Assembly (NCBI RefSeq): GCF_027943255.1
Contig: NC_072892.1
Span: forward strand, 120,731,792 to 120,795,791
DNA length: 64,000 nt
Reading direction: 5' to 3'
From: Anastrepha obliqua
Taxonomy: Eukaryota; Arthropoda; Insecta; Diptera; Tephritidae
Of this stretch, positions 56,240 to 64,000 are shown piece by piece. The position numbers were made by a program, and so were the translations under genes. Each line of letters begins with the position of its first letter. Position 1 is the stretch's first letter. The notes beneath the pieces were generated by a model. That model was not told the DNA's origin. It searched no databases and was given only the letters and a program-made list of their open reading frames with translations.

Positions 56240-57650
56240 AATATCTGAAGAAGTCCACATCCAGAGCAGCTCATTTGAATCTAAAATCCAATAGCAGATG
56301 TCGACATCACATGAAACGGCGCAAGAATAACAGCTCAGAACCGTGTACGATATAAAAGTCGTGTCGAGGGTCTATGTTCACTAACGGAGTGCACAAGAAA
56401 AAAAAATAAATTGTGCTCATGCTGCATTCGATGCATGAGCGGACTGAAGAAGATTTCCACTACAGCTTCGATAATGGAAAATTCATATGGAGCTTTCTGT
56501 GTACAGACAAGGGTTGACCACAAATTTGTAAGTACGGATGCAACCAAAATGAGTCTCGCTATGCAATTACCTGATCTCGTATAGCAGAACTCAAACTTCT
56601 TTCCTTGTCTAAGCAACTGTAATGTCTCAAATAATTGCAATCTTATTACTATAAGGCAGGCCAACAACTTTAGTGGTGGCTGTTTTTGTTTTTGTTTTAT
56701 TTTTTTATTTATTTTAATCCCTTAATGATTTTGCCTTAATCTTTAATTAACCTCTTTAATTATTCAACAAAGAACTTGGAAATGGTCTGAAAGCGCACAT
56801 AGTTATTAGATTCCTTTTACATCTTCCATTTCTTTTTCTTTCGCTTGTAGTTACCTTCAGAAAACACGTGGCTTAAGTGTTTAATGCATACGAATTAAAT
56901 AGGATATTTACCCAAACATACAAATACAAGCGCAAGTGATTAAGGATTATAGCCGTAAACAATCGAGACTCATTTCAAGTACTCCTGTCACGGCTATTAG
57001 AAGCCAAATAAGCCAACTTTTCATGCGCTGGATTACTTTCATATGTATATGTATGTATATACGTATGTACGTATGCTTACGTTTCATGCATGTTTGCTAT
57101 GTGTTTATTTATTTTAAGAATTCACCTGTAACAGGCAAAGCACCTAAGTAGACATAAATAGGAAAAAAGTACGAAATAAAGACATATGCAAGTCAATAAC
57201 AGTAAAGAAGCTTCAAATGCATTGACGTAAATTCTAAATGCAATGAGTGGAAGGACCAGCATGCACTTCGAATCCAACCCATGCCATGCTCTGCTATTTT
57301 TTCAAACGATTTGTATATATTTATGCCACAGTAAGCATTTGTACATGACTTTAATATATTTAGCCTGCATTTAGTTGGTAGGATAGATATTTTTGGTATA
57401 GAGAAATGTCAAGTGACTTCCGCCTTTGTATGTGTGCGTACGTGTATGCAAATGAATGCAATACTATGCACATTTCGAATATACACCAATTTATTTAAAG
57501 CGCTGTTGTGTGAAGGGGGCATATCTGTATATACAAATATATACATATTTATGAGTATATGGTTTAAGTATTTTCAAAAGTATGCTTGTGTGTCCCACCT
57601 GCAAATCAAAGTAACCAAACGTAAATAAATTGCTAACAATTCATTAAATA
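56240..57650. other. unassigned
   Basis: A 110-codon minus frame at 56335-56667 has no recognised domain. ATGTATGTATA-type simple sequence lies near 57045-57075. Confidence 0.35.
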
Positions 57651-57820
57651 GACAACCGCCTCAGCCGAGTGGAGTTATGTGTGGCCACTATTCGTTTGGT
57701 CTCAGGCTTGAAACACATGGTGAGCATAAAATATGAAATGGAAAAGTGTTTTCTAATATAATGGAATCTCAGCAGGCAATGTAAAGCCTTGGAGTGGACT
57801 TATGCTTCAAAAAAATCTTC
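57651..57820 (+). mobile_element. old SINE fragment, copy 9
   Basis: ACAACCGCCTCAGCCGAGTGG is a diverged head, followed by the body phrases TTTTCTAATA, CAGCAGGCAATG and AAGCCTTGGAGTG. The 3' half is missing. Confidence 0.6.
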
Positions 57821-57839
57821 TTCTTTTATTTCTTCAATC

Positions 57840-58200
57840 ACGGCTCCTTTGGCTATGGGCTATTGGAGCTTTTACAAACTCCTGATGACTTCGGCTGCGA
57901 AGTTCAGGACTTTTTGACGACGATCTAGTTATTACGATTAGAGGCAAGCTTGACTGTACTATAGTCGATCGCATGCAACAAGCTCAAGATTGGTGTCAAG
58001 AGAAAGGACTCTCGATAAATCCGAACAAAACATGTGTGGAACCAGTCACCCGAACAAGGAAGCTAGGTTTAGGGACCTTAAAACTAGGGCACGCAAACTT
58101 AACTCTATCCTGGATATGTAGTATATGAGAGTAATCCTTGATACAACCTTGACCTGGAAAATCATTTATCATGCATCACACATAAAGCTTTGAGAGCAAC
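57840..58200 (+). mobile_element. LOA-like LINE fragment: RT palm and thumb
   Basis: DDLVITIRGKLDCTIVDRMQ covers the catalytic Asp pair (57915-57975). QEKGLSINPNKTCV, TRKLGLGTLKLG and RVILDTTLTWK follow in shifting frames. This is the RT motif order of LOA-type elements. It probably belongs with the 3' end at 58860-59150, separated by inserted sequence. Confidence 0.7.
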
Positions 58201-58639
58201 ATATACGTACACAAATAACCATTTATAATAATTTTCTGTAGGACATCCTGAAGGCGCATTCGAATTATATAGAGTTACATGGAAAGTCGTCCTCGGTACT
58301 TAAGTACTTTATTATTACTTAAATTAGAGAAGTGTCCAGTAGACAGTTTGCGGGCTCAACTAGTGGAGGGTAACATTTCAGAAGAAAGAAAAAAATGTCA
58401 CCATGAGAAAACGTGGAAAACAAGTGACTAAAAGAAAATAACTTAAACTTTTTATTCGTCATAATTCATTATCGACTCGGTTGTTATTACAAATCCATGG
58501 AGCAGTAGGACAACGCTCAGCCGAAGTACCAAAAATATCGCAACTTCAGCTCGATGTTAGTCATTAACAGCGATTGAAAATACGTCAGTGCACAATGTTG
58601 TCAGGAATTTCGTGTGAGCAGCTTAGCCAATACCCACAG

Positions 58640-58840
58640 AAAAGAAAAAATTGAAGATTCATTTGATGTACCTAAATTTTTCTTATTGGGTTTTACTAAA
58701 GATTGTAGAAAATCTTAAAGTTCATCGAAAAGTCATATTCTGCGCTGAAGCTCGTTTTTGGCTTCAAACAGTGAATATGCATTCTTGGATAGTAAAAAAC
58801 TCGCCTGTTTTTCAAAACCTGAAAAAATATACAATATGAA
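58640..58840 (+). pseudogene. possible mariner/Tc1-like transposase fragment
   Basis: A 62-codon frame with HRKVIFCAEARFWLQTVN resembles the first-Asp block of rosa-type transposases (VIFSDEAHFWLNG), with the Asp replaced by Ala if the alignment is right. It is the only motif and the flanks are not recognised. Confidence 0.3.
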
Positions 58841-58859
58841 AAATATAAGAAAGTATACT

Positions 58860-59150
58860 AAAAAAGGAAAGAGCTCTGGGGACCTGTCAGAGAAGTAGCC
58901 TATTAAGAACTTTCTCTGTTAATATCCAGCTGGACAATTAAGCTCACTGGCTACTCCTTTCTTTGACAGCCTGAGACAGCGCTCTACCCTAAGGACTATC
59001 ATTCTTCTCGATTACATCAACAGCTCGCGCTGGTTGTAGATATATATCTACCGGTTAGAGCTCTCATACTGGTAGCAAAACAACGCGTTAGTGCTACTTG
59101 GGGTGTGCCAGACTGGTACTTCAACCATTTCACCTACCGATCTACCAAAA
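58860..59150 (+). mobile_element. LOA-like LINE 3' end
   Basis: Blocks shared with 49820-50100: ACTTTCTCTGT, CTACTCCTTTCTTTGACAGC, GATTACATCAACAGCTCG and CCAGACTGGTACTTCAACC before ATTTCACCTACC. No open frame remains. Confidence 0.7.
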
Positions 59151-60809
59151 ACGAGAGGAAAATAAAGAAAAAATGGTAGCCTATTTCTGACTAAAAAATC
59201 ACATAACCCTTTCACTGTTATTAAAGCAAATAAACTAGTTAGTATTAACAGCTGCTTTAATATCCTTTGGGTGCTCTCTCAGCGAGGCACCTCTCATGCA
59301 AACTGAATTTCCCGTACCGCATATCTCTGGAAGTATTTAAGGTACTGTGCTGAAATTCGGAACGGAGGCGTCTGTTATCAATTCCATTTCCTCGGAATAT
59401 ATTGCTGGTTATTAGAAAAAGGGTCATGACAATTCCCATACAAACTGAAATTTCCGTGCTGTATATTTCTGAGACTTGCTGTGGAGGCATTTTTATCTGC
59501 AAGTACTGTAATAAATATCAAATGCTGATGTACTGAAACACCCTTTATGTGGGTATATCAGATATCCAAAATGCATGTGTGAGTAAGCACATTTACCTAT
59601 GTGCATGCATAAGTACAAAAGCACTTAAGTATGCATAAATCGATGTATGAGCCAAATGCATATAAACCTATTGTTGATGTTCTGATATACTTGTAAATAT
59701 TTATTTAGCTATGTGTGCTCATATGTATGTGTGTTAGTTTGCATATGAAAGTTTACCTAAAAGTTTACGAATACTGACAATTGTGTTGTATGGTGTATGA
59801 ATTTTAATCTGCCCAAATAGAAGCTTTTGTAAACGAATAAAAGCATATTGCGATATATGGTTTATGCTCATTTATATACTTAGTATGTATGTATGTGTGT
59901 CACATTAAAATCGTACAAAATAGTCAGTTCGAAAAAAAAACAAATATTTGCGCTACGAGTGCAGCAACAATGGAACAAAGAACACTGAAGAGGACGTCTC
60001 TAAATTCATACTCAGCATACATGTATGAGTGTCCGCATTCTATACAAGTGTGATCGTGAGTACTTACTTATATATGCACAGTGGGTTTTCTAAAACGATT
60101 GACAATAATGCCGTGTTTATTTCTCAAAAGATTGCTCCAAGTAGGAAATGGAATCGAATTTTATTTAATGTAACTACTGGCACATATTTTCAGTGAAATT
60201 TTTTTCCTTAAAAGTTTCATATTTATAATTTTTAGAATATTTTACTTTAATGGACGAGAAGTGAGCTTTAACCATAATTTTCTGAGTAAGCAGTGGGCTT
60301 GAAATATGTGGAAATCTCAAACTCAATATAGTCAGTTAGAATTTTTGTGATTTTTTTTTTAATTAAAATTAAATTAAATATATTAAATAAATCCAAAACA
60401 TTCGCAGACATTGGAGTCTAAATACTTCCTTTGAGCTCAAAAAAGAAGAATTCGCTTACATTTGATGCATAAAAACTGCACATTTAATTTCGACATTACG
60501 AAGCTGTTTAAGAATTTTTTTTTTAGAATTAAAAGCATTTTTTTATAATTGACGAATAACCACTTTGAAGAACTAATCCCTTACTAACCGTAAGCGCATT
60601 GCATTTTTATTTTAGATGTATTAATTGCTCAACGAATACCTAAGTATATGTATTAGGTGAGTTCTCCAATGAATCTCTAAAATATTCACTAAAATTATCT
60701 TTGCATAAATATCAACTCCACTAGACATAAGCTTGACTAAATCAAGCTAGTTTTAGACGCGACCACTTCTGAATCGACAAATTTCATATCGTTAAGATCT
60801 TAATAGAGC
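59151..60809. other. unassigned; short direct repeat
   Basis: Two diverged copies of a block (CAAACTGAATTTCCCGTACC at 59297; CAAACTGAAATTTCCGTGCT at 59441) lie about 143 bp apart. Otherwise AT-rich with no recognised element. Confidence 0.4.
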
Positions 60810-61445
60810 AATCTACTGAGTTAAATTCGCCTCTTTATTTGGCCTTTATCGATTTTGCAAAACCATTTGATGCTTTAAGGTGTGAAATAATCTGTCAGTT
60901 CTGTCCGCAAGAGATGTTCCTGATAAAATAATCAACATCATCAAAAACATGTACAATGGCTCTTGCTCCCGGGTTATGCACAGTGGATAATTAAGCGAAT
61001 CCTTTCCGACGATATCTGGCGTAAAACAGGGTTGCGCTCTTTCCTCTCTACTTTTCATAACTGCCCTAGACATAATTCTGGAAAGGTACAACAGATGTGG
61101 CATACCTGGAAGATAAATTAAAAACTAGGGGAAGGGTCATATGCTGACGACGTTGTTTTTGTTAGTAATTCCTCGAACAATATGCAAGAAAGACTTTCAA
61201 ACATGTCACAAGACTGTTTAAAGCTTGGTCTTAAAGTTAACAAACATAAGATCAAGTCTTTGCGAATCAATGTAAGCAATAGCACACAATTCGAATTAAA
61301 TGGCGAAAAAGTAGAAGATATAAAAAAATTTGAGTATCTCGGCAGCATTCTCACCACTAACGGTAGTAGAGCGTCGCACATTCAGCGATGGATCCACAAA
61401 GTGAAAGCTAAGTTTGGTGGTCGAATAAAGCGCTTAAAAGAATAA
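60810..61445 (+). mobile_element. RTE-like LINE fragment: reverse transcriptase
   Basis: Rightward. FIDFAKPFDALRCEII (RT motif A with the catalytic Asp), SGVKQGCALSSLLFITALDI, SYADDVVFVSNSS (intact YADD at 61140-61165), and the 87-codon frame 61182-61445 with DIKKFEYLGSILTTNG (post-palm block). A few frameshifts occur between the first and second blocks. The clade is uncertain: RTE or a relative. Confidence 0.78.
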
Positions 61446-61668
61446 CGGTGAAACCTGGCTTTGAAAGCCAGATTCGACCCGAAAGTATCTTGTAAGTCTC
61501 TTGTAAATAGATGTTTACGTCGGTATAATGGCCGCGAACCATCTCTAATCAATGACTACGGCAATAGACTAAGTAAAAGTCAATTAAAAAGGAGATCATA
61601 CGCTTAAAATACACGTTAATTGGGCACACACTGATACGAGTAAAGAATACAGACGAAATAGCTCACTC

Positions 61669-62214
61669 ACACTTTAATTAAGTTTATAAAATTTTTTAAT
61701 AAAAATATCAAGAACCCGGCTCGACAGACTATAGAGAAAAAACTTTCGATATTTAAAAAAAAAACTCGCATCATGTATTAAAAACTGCAAAAATTTTAAA
61801 AACTGTATGAGTTATCATGAAGAACGCGCCGGAAAAAGTAGTTTCGAGAAAAACAAGTTTCAACTTTCAAGTGCACTTCGCTCCAGGGCAGCTGCCTCAA
61901 ACAAAGGCTATAAAACTCCAGACAGTTACATTTTCTACCATAACTATGAATCTATGAGGAATTTTTACAATCAATTTCCACAGAAAAGCGCCTAAAACTA
62001 TAGAGAATAATAATCTGTAAAAAAAAATTAATTTTTGAAAATTCAGGACGCACGTGACCCCTTAAAGTTACAGGAGCGCGTGGGAATTTCCGCATGAAAA
62101 TTTCATAGTATATTCTTAAGATACTATACATACATACTTTCGAAACATCGAAGCATCGAAAATACAAAAATAATTGATTTTTTGAAATTTCTAGACCACC
62201 GGGTTCCCTTAATC
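61669..62214. repeat. dispersed non-coding repeat, copy 2
   Basis: Shares with 34690-34990 the phrases CACTTTAATTA-GTTTATAAA, GAGAAAAAACTTTCGA, GCCGGAAAAAGTAGTTTC and AAGATACTATAC. The right end reads GAAATTTCTAGACCACCGGG then TTCCCTTAA, so it may be bounded by a TTAA target like the element at 25288. Confidence 0.6.
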
Positions 62215-62879
62215 CTATAAAACCACCACTCTGCTTGGTTCTGAGAATCATGTTTTTGCTGGTGTCATAGTTCAAAACATTGACACTCCTACGCACAAGC
62301 GTACATACATACATACAGGCTCGTGCAAAGGTATGCAGGCACACTTTCGTTGCTTCTTGCATCTTGTTTAAAAAATTGCGCCTATCTACAAGTTGTCACA
62401 CCTGGATTGGGGAAGACATTTTCCGATTCATTGAATATTTCATTTATCTTGTCATTTGCTCATTTCTTTCCTCCATTCGCTTTGCTGTTAGATATCCATT
62501 CTATCATTCTGTGTGTGTTTCAATTCGAGTTTTCCCCCTGCAACGTATATTGATAGGCCACTATTGGCCTTTCTTTTGTTGTTGCAACACCAAATATCAA
62601 TACTCGATTTGTCAAATTGTCCAGGGAAGATTAGGTACTTGTCAGGGAGTTGGCACAACTAAATTATGCAAGCACGAGTACGAAGTAGGAACATGATTTT
62701 TGTTAAATTACATATATCCACGGGATATTTCAAAATAAAATATAAATAGATGCATATATGTACATACGTAACAAGGTGGGAATTTTTTTGGGTATTTTCA
62801 AAGTAGTCGGACATATTAGATATTAGGCTCTTTCACTTTAATCTTTCACATAAAGGGAATGTTAAAAAAAACAATTAAA
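62215..62879. other. unassigned
   Basis: Overlapping 76-138 codon frames at 62280-62696 have no recognised domain. Confidence 0.35.
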
Positions 62880-63182
62880 TAATTGACGCTTACACTTCTG
62901 TTAGGTATTTGGCCGAGCTCCTGCTCCTTTTTGGGCCGTGCGTCTTGATGTTCCAGAAATGGAGGGACCTACAGTTTTAAGCCAACTCCGGACGGCAGAT
63001 ATTTTTATGAGGAGCTTTTTCATAGCAGAAATACACTCGGAGGTTTGCCATTATCTGCCGAGGGGCGGCCGCTATTAGAAAAATGTTTCTCTTAATTGGG
63101 TGCTTCACTGAGATTCGTACCTTCGTGCTATTTGTGAATTCCGAATGGTAGTCACGCACCAACCCACTCGGCTACGGCGGCC
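62880..63182 (-). mobile_element. tRNA-derived SINE, copy 10
   Basis: Full-length reverse copy. The tail AATTGACGCTTACACTTC and TTTGGCCGAGCTCC is at the left (hairpin degraded), the body has GGAGGGACCTACAGTTTTAA, and the head is at 63160-63182. The tRNA-like head abuts an RTE fragment directly at 63183. Confidence 0.85.
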
Positions 63183-63404
63183 GACGGCAACAATGAGTTT
63201 TACGACGACATAAACACAGCGCAGCGACGAATGAACCAGTGGCTACGTTGGCTGGTTCATGTCGTCCGAATGGATACAAACGTTCCAGATTTGAAAGTAT
63301 TCGATGCGGTACCAGCTGGTGGTAGCAGAGGAAGAGGAAGGCCTCCTCTGCGTTGGAAAGATCAGGTGGAGAAGGACTTGGCTTCACCTGATGTTTCCAA
63401 CTAG
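63183..63404 (+). pseudogene. RTE-type LINE ORF, C-terminal end
   Basis: A 74-codon plus-strand frame ending in TAG at 63402-63404. It contains RRMNQWLRWLVHVVRMDTNV, VFDAVPAGGSRGRGRPPLRW and DQVEKDLASPDVSN. It is closely related to the frame at 48504-48268. The TAG falls earlier than in that copy, where the protein continues for about ten residues. Confidence 0.85.
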
Positions 63405-63490
63405 CACCGGTTAGCACGAGAAAGAAACGACTAGCGCGCTTTGTTCAACTCGACCCAAATCACGTAAACGGTTATCGCGCCAATCAAAAA
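63405..63490 (+). mobile_element. RTE 3' tail with hairpin
   Basis: Short 3' UTR: CAACTCGACCCAAA, the spacer with ACGTAAACGGTTAT, then CGCGCCAATC and an AAAAAGAAGG tail. It matches the 48205-48255 tail in reverse. Confidence 0.8.
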
Positions 63491-63504
63491 GAAGGATTCT
63501 AACT

Positions 63505-63600
63505 GTTATCAAGAAAACACGACGAGTAAGAAAACACGACGAACGCGCTTTATTCAAACTAGCCAAAACCACTTAGATACTGCGGCTATTAAAAAGAAGT
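63505..63600 (+). mobile_element. second, degraded RTE tail
   Basis: ACGCGCTTTATTCAAACTAG, CCAAAACCAC and GGCTATTAAAAAGAAG repeat the order of the tail at 63430-63490 with many changes, so a second, older RTE end lies directly downstream. Confidence 0.5.
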
Positions 63601-64000
63601 GCCAGCTTTTCGTTCAGCAGATACTTGTCTGAATCGATGTATCACCCACTGTACTCATATGCACATATTTACATACATCTGCACATTCGGCTGAGTATGT
63701 TTTTTACTTGTCAAAACTCTCTTCGGATCTCATGCAAATGCATGCCAAAATTTATGTCAATGTATGCACGTTAATGCCAGTGGGACCTGAAATTTGGGTT
63801 TGTACTTTGAATTAAGATTTGCATACACCAAGAAGTCACTCCAAAGGGCAAGTCAGGCTTATACTTTAGTATGTGTCACATGTATTCGAGTATATTTTTG
63901 TCTGATTGCGTTTGCAGAAATGGTTAAAATGTAAATGGGTATGTATGTATTTTTCTAATGTAGCGATTGTCTTCTGTGGGCATCTGTAACATACGCCAAA
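63601..64000. other. unassigned
   Basis: No gene or element recognised to the end of the window. Confidence 0.4.

Noticed and set aside
56335..56667. 110-codon minus-strand frame as a host gene
   Set aside because: No domain, no start context, no neighbouring exon signal; length is within chance for this amount of sequence.
63172..63417. 81-codon minus-strand frame
   Set aside because: It is antisense to the RTE C-terminal coding sequence, which reads on the plus strand.

Overview
The window looks like intergenic or intronic DNA from an insect, most likely a higher fly and plausibly a tephritid. It is AT-rich, I find no convincing host protein-coding gene, no tRNA or rRNA gene and no CRISPR, and almost everything recognisable is a transposable element (TE) or a TE fragment. 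The species guess is inference. It rests on the mix of mariner/Tc1 families (including a DD41D 'rosa'-type mariner, a group I associate with Ceratitis), insect Jockey/LOA/RTE LINEs, a Helitron and a tRNA-derived SINE. Nothing here shows the species directly.

Layout. 1-1.1 kb: nothing recognised. 1.1-5.2 kb: an A-rich low-complexity tract interrupted by a mariner (2353-3592), a SINE (3640-3942) and an internally deleted Tc1-like element (4246-5142). 5.9-7.7 kb: a DD41D mariner, half a MITE and a SINE. 9.4-11.2 kb: a decayed CR1/Jockey-like LINE. 13.2-15.7 kb: a half MITE fused to a Tc1 transposase fragment, a SINE, and a mariner with TA duplications. 17.6-20.9 kb: SINE and Helitron ends, a mariner with about 170 bp inverted repeats, and a core-deleted mariner. 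23.3-26.0 kb: a SINE, a mariner pseudogene, and a MITE split by a TTAA element. 27.05-29.62 kb: a mariner split by a 1.7 kb Helitron that carries a higher-order tandem repeat. 31.3-43.7 kb: a LINE graveyard (LOA-like RT/RNase H pieces and one 5'-truncated Jockey with an open frame). 44-51.3 kb: two maT-type transposase remnants, two SINEs, a MITE, a 457 bp foldback element, an RTE 3' end and a LOA-like 3' end. 53.0-54.9 kb: a 7-bp minisatellite and a second DD41D mariner. 57.6-63.6 kb: a SINE, LINE pieces, a dispersed repeat, and a SINE abutting an RTE 3' end.

How the parts relate. Ten copies of one SINE share a terminal architecture with the RTE LINE 3' ends in the same window: two conserved boxes flanking a 17-nt hairpin spacer. 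This fits a SINE that borrowed, or is driven by, an RTE-type 3' end. At least five mariner/Tc1 copies have lost catalytic-core sequence, several of them keeping ends or the DNA-binding domain. Three clear nestings give a relative chronology: Helitron in mariner, TTAA element in MITE, and several insertions in the A-rich tract. All recognised transposase and RT genes are broken except a 217-codon Jockey RT 3' fragment.
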